64,000 bases of DNA, taken from the NCBI GenBank assembly GCA_035452965.1, contig DAOTCE010000014.1:1-64000 (forward strand), written 5' to 3'. Position numbers and translations under genes: made by a program. Below are positions 1-7,789 of the stretch, in pieces; the stretch's first letter is position 1; each line of letters begins with the position of its first letter. The stretch comes from Candidatus Paceibacterota bacterium (lineage in GTDB: Bacteria; Verrucomicrobiota; Verrucomicrobiia; Limisphaerales; UBA8199). The notes below the pieces were generated by a model. It saw only the letters and a program-made list of their open reading frames with translations. It searched no databases and was not told where the DNA came from.

Positions 1-1372
1 ATCCCAGCTCACGCAAACGCGCGCGCAGCCAGGCCGAAAGCTCGACCAGCCCGGCAAATCGTTCCTCCCACCCGACACGCCGGACCGCCGCGGCCAGGGC
101 GTGCAACAGGTTGGACGAGAACGTGAACGGCACCCCGTCCAGCGCCGCGTAGTAACCCAGATCCAGGTAGCGCGGCAATGCGTGCGCGCTGGGCACAATC
201 TTGTGATCGTAGAAGACCATTGAGAGACCCGGATACGACCGCAATCCCTTGCCGCTGGCACACGAGGCCAGCCAGACGCCGCGCAAGTCCACCGGCACGG
301 TGCCAATCGAGCTGATGCAATCCACGCACAGCTTCACGTCGAACTCCGCGCAGAGGTGTTTCAGCCGGCCCAGGTCATTTAGCAGCCCGGTCGAGGTCTC
401 GCAGTGGGCGCACCAGACCCAGGCAAGTGCGGGTGCGCGTTCGAGACACCGGCGCACCGCTCCGAGGTCGAGCGGTTCGCCCCAGGAATGCTCCACCGTT
501 TCGAAGGCCAGGCCCCACCGCCGCGCGTGATCCACCAACCGCTCGCCAAACTCGCCGTTGCTCAGCACCAGCCCCGGCTTGCGCTCCAGCGAAAGCTGGC
601 CGCCAACCACATCATTGGCCAACGTGCCCGACCCCAGGAACAGCTCCACGCTCCGTGCCTTGACCAGCTCACAGAGCACCTGCTTCGTGGCGTGGAAGTC
701 CTTAATGAACGCGTCCGCCCGGTGCGATTCCGGTGCCTGCTCAAAGGCCCGCCGTACTTCGCGGCGAACCGTCACCGGCCCTGGCAGGAAACTCACCGCG
801 CTGGGCTGGAATGCGCGTGAGGGGGAGGAGCGCAGGAACTCGCGCGCGGTATTCTCAAACGTCTCCAAGGTCACGTACATCGGCTGAAACTGCGCTTCGC
901 CGGTCCCCACCAATGGCCCGAACGGCACAAATCCCAGGTGCTGATACAATTTGAACTGCCGTGTCGTGCCGGAAATGATCGCCAGGTCGTACCCCTTCTC
1001 AATGCCGTGCTGCCAAAGCAGCGCCAGAATGCCTTGCAGCACCTGGGCCCCGCGATACTTCTTCTCGATCGCCAGGAGACGAATTTCGCAAATCCTGCGC
1101 CCCGCCGGCAGATACGAATCCAGCCGCTCGAGCTTCTGATCGAGCGAAAAGGGCCGGTTCCCACGCACCGCCAGCATGCCGACGAGCTTCCGCCCGCACA
1201 GGCAGATCAGGTAAGTGTTCTCCGCGTGGAACTTGTCCACCAACCGATGTGTTGGCGCGGCCTGGTGCTGGGGAATCTCCTCGACGAAGGTTCGGTAGTT
1301 GAGCCGGTGAACCTGCTCAAATTCCCAATCCTCATTAGCGAACTTGAACACCAATGCAGGCTTAGCGCTCAT
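1..1372 (-). CDS. GNAT acyltransferase fused to class V aminotransferase (3' part outside window)
   Basis: I translated this frame directly: about 457 codons, still open at the window edge. The N-terminal ~185 residues form a GNAT domain, with a beta4-alpha3 segment (RLLAIEKKYRGAQVLQGIL) and a C-terminal YQHLGFVPFG strand typical of the fold. From about residue 205 the protein is a PLP-dependent class V aminotransferase: LFLGSGTLANDVV cofactor-binding loop, a CVDCISSIGTVPVDL aspartate segment, and the probable Schiff-base lysine in ASGKGLRSYPG. The C-terminus is missing because the window starts inside the gene. The ATG at 1372 overlaps the plsY stop as ATGA, so the two genes are translationally coupled. 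Substrates cannot be told from sequence. Fold assignments are firm; coupling of acyl transfer and transamination on one metabolite is inference. Confidence 0.85.
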   Translation of the reverse strand, partial: MSAKPALVFKFANEDWEFEQVHRLNYRTFVEEIPQHQAAPTHRLVDKFHAENTYLICLCGRKLVGMLAVRGNRPFSLDQKLERLDSYLPAGRRICEIRLLAIEKKYRGAQVLQGILALLWQHGIEKGYDLAIISGTTRQFKLYQHLGFVPFGPLVGTGEAQFQPMYVTLETFENTAREFLRSSPSRAFQPSAVSFLPGPVTVRREVRRAFEQAPESHRADAFIKDFHATKQVLCELVKARSVELFLGSGTLANDVVGGQLSLERKPGLVLSNGEFGERLVDHARRWGLAFETVEHSWGEPLDLGAVRRCLERAPALAWVWCAHCETSTGLLNDLGRLKHLCAEFDVKLCVDCISSIGTVPVDLRGVWLASCASGKGLRSYPGLSMVFYDHKIVPSAHALPRYLDLGYYAALDGVPFTFSSNLLHALAAAVRRVGWEERFAGLVELSAWLRARLRELG

Positions 1373-2016
1373 GCTTCAGGTGAGTCGTGTTTGGGGTGAA
1401 CATTGCGATGCTCCACGAAATTCGAGAATTCAGACATCAGGTTCCTCCGATGCGCAATCAGCACCAACCCCGCCAGGGCGGTAGTGCCGGCCACCTCCGT
1501 CTCCCCGCGCGCCAGATACGCGCTTGCCAGCGGCAGACACGCCAACGCAAATAAACCGGGTAAAATGGTTCTTCGCAGCACAGCAAACGCCCCGGCAAAC
1601 AGGACCACGAAAACCAGCGCCAATTGCCAGTCATAAAACAACAGCGCGCCCAGCGCGGTTGCTACTCCTTTGCCCCCGCGGAAACACAATTGCACCGGCC
1701 ACACATGCCCCGCCACGACGGCCAGCAGAGCCAGGGTGCAGATCGTGTCATCCATCGTGAAATGCCGCGCCGCCCACACCGCCAGCGCGCCTTTGCCAAA
1801 ATCCCCCAGCGCCGTCAGCACGAAACCCCGCCACCCCAGCAACCGACCCACGTTCCGCGCACCCACGCTGCCGCTGCCCACCTCCCGCAAGTCCTGTCCG
1901 GTGCGAAACCGGACTAGGTAGTAACCTGTGGTGAAGCACCCCAGGACATAGGCGGCCAGGGCAATCCAGCCTGCCTCGCTCCAATCGGCGGACTGCAGTT
2001 GTTCCAACCACGGCAT
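1369..2016 (-). CDS. plsY: Glycerol-3-phosphate acyltransferase PlsY
   Basis: This 215-aa integral membrane protein transfers the acyl group of acyl-phosphate to sn-glycerol-3-phosphate, giving lysophosphatidate, the first step of phospholipid synthesis in most bacteria. Visible family motifs are GSGSVGARNVGR near residue 47 (the phosphate-binding GSGNxGATN-like motif), a GDFGKGALAVW segment, and GGKGVATALG near residue 114. About five hydrophobic segments fit the PlsY topology and the length is normal. About 20 residues extend past the usual end. The downstream fusion gene starts inside the plsY stop codon, so they are probably one transcript. The upstream 260 bases hold a dispersed hairpin repeat and no gene. 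Confidence 0.93.
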   Translation of the reverse strand: MPWLEQLQSADWSEAGWIALAAYVLGCFTTGYYLVRFRTGQDLREVGSGSVGARNVGRLLGWRGFVLTALGDFGKGALAVWAARHFTMDDTICTLALLAVVAGHVWPVQLCFRGGKGVATALGALLFYDWQLALVFVVLFAGAFAVLRRTILPGLFALACLPLASAYLARGETEVAGTTALAGLVLIAHRRNLMSEFSNFVEHRNVHPKHDSPEA

Positions 2017-2115
2017 AGCTTATCTCAGATCATCATCCGGCGACTCGCTGCCCGTCGGATTGCGGCCTAGTGTAACCCGTTCATAACCCCCCTGGGAACA
2101 AAAAACTTCGCCCCG

Positions 2116-2216
2116 GTGTAAGGCCTGGGGGGGCCGCCTCGCCGAGGCGGTCAAACAGTGGTGCTTTCGACGAAAGCGCCCTGCCCGACTGAGCGATTAA
2201 GCCCCGGCAGGGCAGC
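2116..2216. repeat. Dispersed hairpin repeat, copy A
   Basis: This non-coding element lies between plsY and the epimerase. It contains three successive inverted repeats: GCCGCCTCG/CGAGGCGG, GCTTTCG/CGAAAGC, and GCCCTGCC/GGCAGGGC. A clearly related copy, aligned by eye over about 85 bases, lies at 7202-7313. It looks like a REP-type palindromic unit rather than a gene; I checked it for a tRNA cloverleaf and did not find one. Confidence 0.65.
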
Positions 2217-2279
2217 CGTTGTCGCGCCGGGAAGCCGCTCGTGTCCTCCTGTGCTTCCATCCGCATGTCCCCTTTCCAC

Positions 2280-3308
2280 TCAACCCACATTTCGCCGATA
2301 CCAATCCATCGCCAGATCCAACCCTGCCTGAATGCTGTGTGTGGGAGCATACCCGAGCAGCCGTCGCGCCTTGCCGATGTCCGCCACCGAGTGCCGCACG
2401 TCGCCGGGCCGGAAGTCGCGATAGATCGGCTTCTGCTCCGGCACCGACGCGTCCCTGGCGCGCAAGGCGCTCTCCAGCAGCCGGAAAAGCTCGTTGAGCG
2501 TCGTCCGCTGGCCAAGGGCGACGTTATAAACCTCGTCCAATGCCCCGGCCTTCCTGGTCGTCGCGGCCAGCAGATTGGCTTGCACCACGTTGGCCACGTA
2601 ACAAAAGTCCCGGCTCGTCTCCCCGTCGCCGTTGATATGCACCGGCTGCCGCTTGAGCAGCGCCGCAATCCAGTGCGGAATCACCGCCGCGTAGGCCCCC
2701 TCCGGGTCCTGGCGCGGTCCGAACACATTGAAGTATCTCAGGCCGATGCAGCCAAGGCCATAGGCCTGCGCGAACGCCTGCGCATACACTTCGTTAATGC
2801 TCTTCGTCGCCGCGTAGGGGGATAGCGGCCTGCCCTCGCTCCCCTCCGTGGCGGGCAATCCCCGTTCATTTCCGTACACCGCGCTGCTCGACGCGTAAAC
2901 AAACCGTTTCACCCCCGCATCCCGCGCCGCCAGCAACATGTTCAGGAACCCTGTTACGTTGCTCTCATGCGCCCCAAGCGGATCGGTCATGGACAACGGC
3001 ACCGAACCAAGCGCCGCCTCGTGCAACACGAAATCCACTCCCGCGCACGCCTCCCGGCAGAGGGCCAGGTCCCCGATGTCCCCCTCCCGGATTCGTAACC
3101 GCGACCACTGCGCCTGGCTGACCGCCTCTTTGACCTCCTCCAGGTTCCTCCGCTTGCCGGTCGAAAAGTTGTCCAACCCGATCACCCGCTGGTCCAGTTT
3201 CAGCAATGCCTCCAGCAGGTTCGACCCGATGAACCCAGCCACACCGGTGACCAGCCACACCTTGAGCGCGGTCTTCAATTCTTCCTGCACAATGTCGTAA
3301 GCAGTCAT
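2280..3308 (-). CDS. WbpP/TviC-like UDP-N-acetylhexosamine 4-epimerase (SDR)
   Basis: This 342-aa extended short-chain dehydrogenase should interconvert UDP-GlcNAc and UDP-GalNAc (or the uronic acid forms) for surface polysaccharide. The Rossmann motif is GVAGFIGSNLLEALLKLDQ near residue 20. The catalytic triad is visible as YASSSAVYG and the YAATK (YxxxK) motif in RPLSPYAATKSINEVYA. The segments HEAALGSVPLSMTDP, LRYFNVFGPRQDPEGAYAAV and INGDGETSRDFCYV, and the N-terminal helix EELKTAL before KVWLVTG, match what I remember of Pseudomonas WbpP closely. I chose the ATG at 3308 because upstream codons in the same frame (to 3575) show no family similarity. It is probably transcribed alone. Confidence 0.9.
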   Translation of the reverse strand: MTAYDIVQEELKTALKVWLVTGVAGFIGSNLLEALLKLDQRVIGLDNFSTGKRRNLEEVKEAVSQAQWSRLRIREGDIGDLALCREACAGVDFVLHEAALGSVPLSMTDPLGAHESNVTGFLNMLLAARDAGVKRFVYASSSAVYGNERGLPATEGSEGRPLSPYAATKSINEVYAQAFAQAYGLGCIGLRYFNVFGPRQDPEGAYAAVIPHWIAALLKRQPVHINGDGETSRDFCYVANVVQANLLAATTRKAGALDEVYNVALGQRTTLNELFRLLESALRARDASVPEQKPIYRDFRPGDVRHSVADIGKARRLLGYAPTHSIQAGLDLAMDWYRRNVG

Positions 3309-3528
3309 TATTCCTGTCGTATTGCGCGCCGAAGCATGCCTCAGCCGGCCACCCGACAAAAGCAGTTTCTGCCTCACCAGGCGAGCATCGCCCCAAAGCC
3401 AGGTTCCGCTGGCCAGCAGAACCGGTCTATCTCCATATGACGTGAGCCCTCGCAAACCCCGCTTTCCGGTTGACGCTTCCTCGCCCCTCCGCTCAATAAT
3501 CCCGACCACAACACCATATTGACGCTCG

Positions 3529-4044
3529 ATGAACATTGCCATCCGCCGCTGGACCCCGCCCGACCTGCCCGCCATCCAGAACCTGCTGCGCGAGACGTGG
3601 CTGGATGCCTACGGCTCATTCATCCCGCGCGAGGACCTTGCCGGTTACCTCCAGGCGCACTATTCGCAGGAGAAACTGGAAATGCTCTTCGCCGATCCGG
3701 ACGTAACCGGCCTCCTCGTGGAGATGGAAGGTGTGGTGGCGGGTTACGCAAAATTGTTTCACGCCCGTGCGGAGCAGCGGTTTTACATGCACCAACTCTA
3801 CATCCGGCCGGCCAAACAGGGCCTCGGGCTTGGCCACCGCCTGATGGCTTGCGCTGAACAACACGCCCGCCAGTTGGGCGCCGACCGAATCTGGCTCGGC
3901 GTAATGGTCAAGAATACCCACGCCGTGAGCTGGTACAAGAAAATGGGCTTCGCCGTCACTGAAACCGCGCCCTTCGTCATGGGATCTACCACCGTGGACC
4001 ACTACATAGGCTACGTTCCGCTCCCGCTACCCAACAACCGGTAG
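3529..4044 (+). CDS. GNAT family N-acetyltransferase
   Basis: This 171-aa single-domain protein has GNAT features in order: IRRWTPPDLPAIQNLLRETW at the N-terminus, the acetyl-CoA loop LYIRPAKQGLGLGHRLM (R/QxxGxG/A form), and a C-terminal strand with NTHAVSWYKKMGFAVTET. The substrate cannot be assigned. It is divergent from the epimerase with about 220 bases between the starts, so the two may share a promoter region. The 200 bases after it (4045-4244) hold no gene I can support. Confidence 0.87.
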   Translation: MNIAIRRWTPPDLPAIQNLLRETWLDAYGSFIPREDLAGYLQAHYSQEKLEMLFADPDVTGLLVEMEGVVAGYAKLFHARAEQRFYMHQLYIRPAKQGLGLGHRLMACAEQHARQLGADRIWLGVMVKNTHAVSWYKKMGFAVTETAPFVMGSTTVDHYIGYVPLPLPNNR

Positions 4045-4244
4045 ATTGCTTTTGCGCCCCCGCCTGTGCTCAGTGCTGCGCGGGTGACTGATTCTCACAC
4101 AGCGGTGCTTTCGCGCCTTGCCGTGCCCAGGGACAGACACTCTCCGGCAAAGGTCGGGGCGTAAGTCCCGGGATCTCACACAACGGGCAGCAGCTTTACG
4201 CCAACGCCAAGTCAGATTATACTCCCGGGTCGCTTGCGAATGAA

Positions 4245-4982
4245 ATGAAGGAAGTCGCCAATCACCGGGTTGCCAAGGGCGAGACTCTAATTACGTTCGA
4301 GGATCGCCCGTCGGACTCTCCGTTCATCGAACGGGTTTGGAGGAGTCGAAGCGACCAGGCGGGCAGGTTTACTTCCCTGGCGTCCTGTCATTGGGGAATG
4401 GTGGTCATGCGCCTTCAGGGCAAGGTTTCGTTCATCGTGCGCGGGCCTGAAACCAAGGCAACGATGGCGGATTGTCCGGCGCAGGGCGAGTGGGTCGGGG
4501 TCCTCTTCAAACTCGGCTCCTTCATGCCATTGCTGCGTCCCAGCGGGTTGCGCGACCGAAATGACTTGGTGTTGCCAAACGCCACGGGGCGGTCGTTCTG
4601 GCTGGATGGCTCAGCTTGGGAGTTTCCCAGTTTTGCAAACATGGAAGCGTTCGTAAACCGACTCGCCCGGCGCGGGTTGCTTTGCGAGGATCGCACCGCG
4701 AAGGCGGCGATCAGCGGTGAGTTGCAGAATGTTTCACAGCGCACGGAGCAGCGGCGCGTACGGCAGGTCACGGGGCTAACCTGCGGGGCAATCTACCAGA
4801 TAGAGCGGGCACGCCGCGCCGTTTTGCTTTTGAGGCAAGGTATCTCAATCCTCGATGTGGCGCATCAAGCGGGTTACTACGATCAGGCACACCTCACGCG
4901 ATCCCTGCGGCGATTCGCCGGGCAAAGCCCCGGGCGCATCTCGCAAGGCCAGGATCAGTTGTCGTTTTTATACAAGAAATAA
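4245..4982 (+). CDS. AraC family transcriptional regulator
   Basis: The last ~100 residues of this 245-aa protein form an AraC/XylS DNA-binding domain with two helix-turn-helix units: RQVTGLTCGAIYQIERARRAVLLL and ISILDVAHQAGYYDQAHLTRSLRRFAGQSPGRI, the latter being the family signature (DxAhxxGYxDqsHltRxFrrxxGxsP). The N-terminal ~150 residues look like the AraC_N-type sensing domain found in regulators paired with DoxX genes; the ligand is unknown. An ATG four bases upstream runs straight into a stop, which supports this start. The gene is followed after 20 bases by the DoxX-like gene, which it probably regulates. Confidence 0.88.
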   Translation: MKEVANHRVAKGETLITFEDRPSDSPFIERVWRSRSDQAGRFTSLASCHWGMVVMRLQGKVSFIVRGPETKATMADCPAQGEWVGVLFKLGSFMPLLRPSGLRDRNDLVLPNATGRSFWLDGSAWEFPSFANMEAFVNRLARRGLLCEDRTAKAAISGELQNVSQRTEQRRVRQVTGLTCGAIYQIERARRAVLLLRQGISILDVAHQAGYYDQAHLTRSLRRFAGQSPGRISQGQDQLSFLYKK

Positions 4983-5002
4983 GCTGCGCTGCGTGCCAAG
5001 CT

Positions 5003-5446
5003 GTGGCTGTGAATATGAACTGCGACACAATCATTCAAACGCCGGCGCAACCTTCATCCAGGGCCGGAACGATGCGGAAGGCGGGCACGGGGCTCACCGG
5101 GTTGATGGTGCTGTTCCTGGCCTTCGACGGAATCACCAAGGTGATTCGCGTCGCTCCAGTGATGGATGCCTGCCAGAAAATGGGCATCGGCCCGGACATG
5201 GCTGCGGCAATCGGCTTACTGTTGCTCGCCTGCACCGTTATCTACGTGGTTCCTCGGACCGCCCTCTTTGGGGCGGTGCTTCTGACCGGTTTTCTTGGCG
5301 GGGCGGCGGCTACGCACATCGTTCATGGAAGCGGGGCTTTCCCCGCCGGTTTCGCCGTCGGCTGTGGCGTGCTGGTTTGGACGGGGCTGGTTCTGCGCGA
5401 ACCCTGCCTGTTGCGCTGGATGTTCCGGCGCGGTAACACGCACTGA
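5003..5446 (+). CDS. DoxX-like family membrane protein
   Basis: This small protein (147 aa from the GTG at 5003) has four hydrophobic helices: LTGLMVLFLAFDGITKVIRV, MAAAIGLLLLACTVIYVVP, LFGAVLLTGFLGGAAATHIV and FAVGCGVLVWTGLVLRE. The pattern and the FDGITKV and GGAAATHI segments fit the DoxX-like family, whose biochemical role is poorly defined. The start is uncertain: ATG at 5015 and ATG at 5072 (just before the first helix) are alternatives. The gene lies 20 bases after the AraC regulator and 51 bases before the DUF4287 gene, so these probably form one small operon. Confidence 0.82.
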   Translation: MAVNMNCDTIIQTPAQPSSRAGTMRKAGTGLTGLMVLFLAFDGITKVIRVAPVMDACQKMGIGPDMAAAIGLLLLACTVIYVVPRTALFGAVLLTGFLGGAAATHIVHGSGAFPAGFAVGCGVLVWTGLVLREPCLLRWMFRRGNTH

Positions 5447-5497
5447 AGTAACGAGTGGTCGAAATTAGTCACCAGAACAATCAACCACCCAAACACC

Positions 5498-5728
5498 ATG
5501 TCCTACCAGGCCTACCTCACCAATATTAGAACCAAGACCGGCAAAAGCCCGGCCGAGTTCCGGGCGCTCGCCGAGAAGAGAGGATTCACCGATGGCGGTC
5601 TGCTCACAGCGGGAGTAAAAGCGGGTGCAATCGTCAAGTGGTTAAAAAAGGACTTCCACCTCGGGCATGGCCATGCCATGGCCATCTATGCCCTGTTGAA
5701 AGGGTTGAAGAACGAAGACAGCCCCTGA
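5498..5728 (+). CDS. DUF4287 domain protein
   Basis: This 76-aa protein begins MSYQAYLTNIRTKTGKSPAE, the hallmark start of the DUF4287 family, and continues through FRALAEKRGFTDGG and a C-terminal LGHGHAMAIYALLKG helix. The function of the family is not established. Members often occur alone or beside DoxX- or activator-type genes, as here. The full domain is present. No strong terminator was seen in the 259 bases that follow, before the converging PEP-CTERM gene. Confidence 0.85.
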   Translation: MSYQAYLTNIRTKTGKSPAEFRALAEKRGFTDGGLLTAGVKAGAIVKWLKKDFHLGHGHAMAIYALLKGLKNEDSP

Positions 5729-5924
5729 GACAACCGCATGCCACGCAAATAAAGGGGGCAAACAACGGAAACGCATGGAATTGATTTCGCATCAGACAAT
5801 ACGCATGCCCCCTGGCGCTTGCTCCTCTCCGGCCTCGGGCTTCGCCTTCGGCATCCGTGACTGTATCAATCCCTCCCTCTGCGCTCCGGCGGGCCCATCT
5901 CAGTTCGCTCACCCGCCGTACCCG

Positions 5925-5957
5925 CAAAAAAACAAACCGGCAGGAGCTTCCTGCCGG
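5925..5957 (-). terminator. Rho-independent terminator of the PEP-CTERM gene
   Basis: On the minus strand, 31 bases after the stop of the PEP-CTERM gene, there is a perfect 9-bp GC-rich stem (CCGGCAGGA/TCCTGCCGG, 3-base loop, 5937-5957). It is followed directly by TTTGTTTTTTT (5936-5926). This is a textbook intrinsic terminator. Confidence 0.88.
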
Positions 5958-5987
5958 CTCGAGGGTCTTGAGCTGAATGCCGGGCGT

Positions 5988-6956
5988 TTAAGCCGCAGCC
6001 TTTCGGCGCAACGCTAGCAGCGGCAAACCCAGGAGCAACAGGCCCATCGTGCCAGGTTCGGGTATCTGGCTCACTTCGATGTTATCGAAGAGGGCGATGT
6101 TCAGGAGAATGTTGTTGGGGTCAGCAGATGAACCCGCGTTAGTGTCGCTGAATGCGAAAAGGATGTTACCTCCTCCCAGCGTGACGGTGCTAAGGTCAAC
6201 CACCGCCAACGGCAACCCGTCAATGGACCAACCCGCGAGCCCGCCGGCGACCTCGATAACCACGCGCCGCCACGCGAAGCTCGTTTCGCCGGCATCGGTC
6301 GAACCGGTCTGCCCGGGGAACAGCCCCACCTGCGCGGCTGGTGCGGCTTGCGCTGGGAAAAAGTCTGTGTAGTAAACCGCGCTATTATTGATGCCTCCGC
6401 CCGGCGACTGATACACGGCGTTGCCGGCGGGATAGCTGCTTGTGGCCGCCGATGAGTACGCCCGGTAATCTGAGGCGGAACCCCCGTCGAGCGTCGTGCC
6501 AAAGGCAACGCTCTCCTTGGTCGCCGCGCCAGGCCAGAACGCGACATTGCCGGCCGTGCCAATCCCATACAGGGCAAGCTGCGTGCTGCCGTTGCCCCCA
6601 GGGCCCAGCGGCCCTACATAGTTTTGCCACATGTCGAAACTCACCCGGTAATCCCCCGAGAAACTCTCGCCGGTCGGTGACACGCTGAACCCGCTGAATA
6701 CACCGCTGAAATTGTTCGCTGTCATCTTGAGCCCGCGCGTGCCCGACCCGTTCGGAGCGGCGGGCACGCCAATCGCCGAATAGTCGTAGAAGAAGTCCAC
6801 CGTCGTGTCCGAAAGCCCGGGATCGTTCACGGTCCAATTCGCCGTGTCATCCACGTTGAAGTCCTGGGAATACAGCGCCGCTGATGCGTTGCTGCCACCC
6901 AGCGCCCACCCGAAAGCTGCCACCAGCACAATTCTCAATGTCGTCTTCATAATCAT
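5988..6956 (-). CDS. PEP-CTERM sorting domain protein, secreted
   Basis: This 322-aa exported protein starts with a signal peptide (KTTLRIVLVAAFGWALGG, cleavage near SNASA-ALYS). It ends with a classic PEP-CTERM tail: IPEPGTMGLLLLGLPLLALR, then basic residues. Exosortase (EpsH family) is expected to recognise the PEP motif, cleave the tail and release or attach the protein; no exosortase gene is in the window. The body is Gly/Ser/Ala-rich with aromatic beta-strand patterns (YSQDFNVDDTANWTVNDP), like other lectin-like PEP-CTERM proteins. Two adjacent methionine codons (6956 and 6950) are possible starts. Three 20-bp tandem repeats begin 27 bases upstream and may sit in its promoter region. Confidence 0.9.
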   Translation of the reverse strand: MIMKTTLRIVLVAAFGWALGGSNASAALYSQDFNVDDTANWTVNDPGLSDTTVDFFYDYSAIGVPAAPNGSGTRGLKMTANNFSGVFSGFSVSPTGESFSGDYRVSFDMWQNYVGPLGPGGNGSTQLALYGIGTAGNVAFWPGAATKESVAFGTTLDGGSASDYRAYSSAATSSYPAGNAVYQSPGGGINNSAVYYTDFFPAQAAPAAQVGLFPGQTGSTDAGETSFAWRRVVIEVAGGLAGWSIDGLPLAVVDLSTVTLGGGNILFAFSDTNAGSSADPNNILLNIALFDNIEVSQIPEPGTMGLLLLGLPLLALRRKAAA

Positions 6957-6983
6957 TCATAGTCTCCCAATCTCGCTGGACCT

Positions 6984-7043
6984 GCTGCCATTCTTGGCCC
7001 AGCGCTGCCATTCTTGGCCCAGCGCTGCCATTCTAGGCCCACC
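6984..7043. repeat. Tandem repeat, three 20-bp units
   Basis: The unit GCTGCCATTCTTGGCCCAGC occurs twice perfectly (6984-7003, 7004-7023). A third copy with two changes follows (7024-7043), then six bases of a fourth. It lies just upstream of the PEP-CTERM start on the minus strand. Confidence 0.9.
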
Positions 7044-7086
7044 GCTGCCCCTTGTCAATGGAGAACTTGCAGAAGCCGCGAGGCCG

Positions 7087-7195
7087 CAGCGCGTATGCAT
7101 GAAGCCGCCGGAGGCGCGCGGGCATCCTGCCCGCTTTTCGGTTGCAGACCAGACAAGCGGGCATGATGCCCGCGCGCCTTCATGCATACGCGCTG
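7087..7195. repeat. Long inverted-repeat element
   Basis: The outer arms are a perfect 18-bp inverted repeat (7087-7104 with 7178-7195). The inner arms are 23 bp with one mismatch (7114-7136 with 7155-7177). Each inner arm is itself a small hairpin built on GCGGGC/GCCCGC. A 9-base stretch interrupts only the left side. The whole could fold as one long stem with an 18-base loop. It resembles a BIME-like or MITE-like repeat. Confidence 0.85.
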
Positions 7196-7201
7196 GCGAG
7201 G

Positions 7202-7313
7202 CCGTAAGGCCTCAGTATTAGTTGGGGCCGCCTCGCCGAAGCGGCCGAACGATGGCGACTTCGGCGAATGCACCCTGCCAGACGGAGGGATTACTGCGGC
7301 GGCTACCTGCCCC
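7202..7313. repeat. Dispersed hairpin repeat, copy B
   Basis: This segment aligns by eye with 2116-2216. Shared blocks are GTAAGGCCT, GGCCGCCTCGCCGA, the central TTCG hairpin, CCCTGCC and GGATTA/CGATTA. It directly follows the inverted-repeat element at 7087-7195. Confidence 0.6.
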
Positions 7314-7510
7314 TTGACAAAACCCAATGAACAGCGCAGCCTTTAAGCGAGTCGTTACGAAACGCCGCTCGACGGCGCGCACTCAAGCGCCCCTGCCCGG
7401 CTACAAGGTCATGGCTGTAAGGGCAAAGTGCTCATGGAGATGAGCCGCGGCTTGAAGCTGCCGGCGGGTCAAGTGCGGGAACAGGAGGCCCGAGGGCGAA
7501 TCAAGGCCCA

Positions 7511-7554
7511 ATGATGCTCCAATCATGCTCCAATCATGCTCTAATCATGCTACC
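7511..7554. repeat. Tandem repeat, four 11-bp units
   Basis: Four consecutive 11-base units of the form ATCATGCTCCA occupy 7511-7521, 7522-7532, 7533-7543 and 7544-7554, with one or two changes in the outer and later copies. The period equals about one helical turn. Confidence 0.85.
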
Positions 7555-7789
7555 AACACCGTCCCAACCCGGGCCACGCACGCTCCAGACACCACCAAGG
7601 CAAGCGCAGCGGAAGCACTGCGGCGCCGCGGACAGCAGATTGCCGTCGAACCTGCAGACCAAGTCCGAGGCCTGGCGATTGTCGCTCACCGCGTCCTTCG
7701 CGTCGGCGAGGGGGGCGATCCGCCAATGGACCTTAAGCCAGGCGCCACTAGCGCCGGGCTGGCTCGGGCGGACGCTTGCCCTCCCGCCA

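Larger units (their letters stand above)
6957..7789. other. Repeat-rich non-coding stretch
   Basis: These 833 bases between the PEP-CTERM gene and the first giant kinase hold no frame I can support as a gene. They contain, in order, a 3 x 20-bp tandem array, a long inverted-repeat element, copy B of the dispersed hairpin repeat and a 4 x 11-bp tandem array, each listed separately. The 190 bases at 7320-7510 show nothing recognisable. Confidence 0.7.

Noticed and set aside
2130..2216. Possible tRNA or small structured RNA in the plsY-epimerase gap
   Set aside because: The hairpins do not form a cloverleaf, there is no CCA or T-loop consensus, and a second diverged copy near 7202 points to a dispersed repeat.
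2280..3575. Longer start for the epimerase at 3575
   Set aside because: The extra ~89 residues have no family similarity and would overlap the divergent GNAT gene; the ATG at 3308 gives the standard WbpP-like start.
6984..7554. Possible CRISPR array from the direct repeats
   Set aside because: The tandem units are contiguous 20-bp and 11-bp repeats without spacers, and no cas genes are present.
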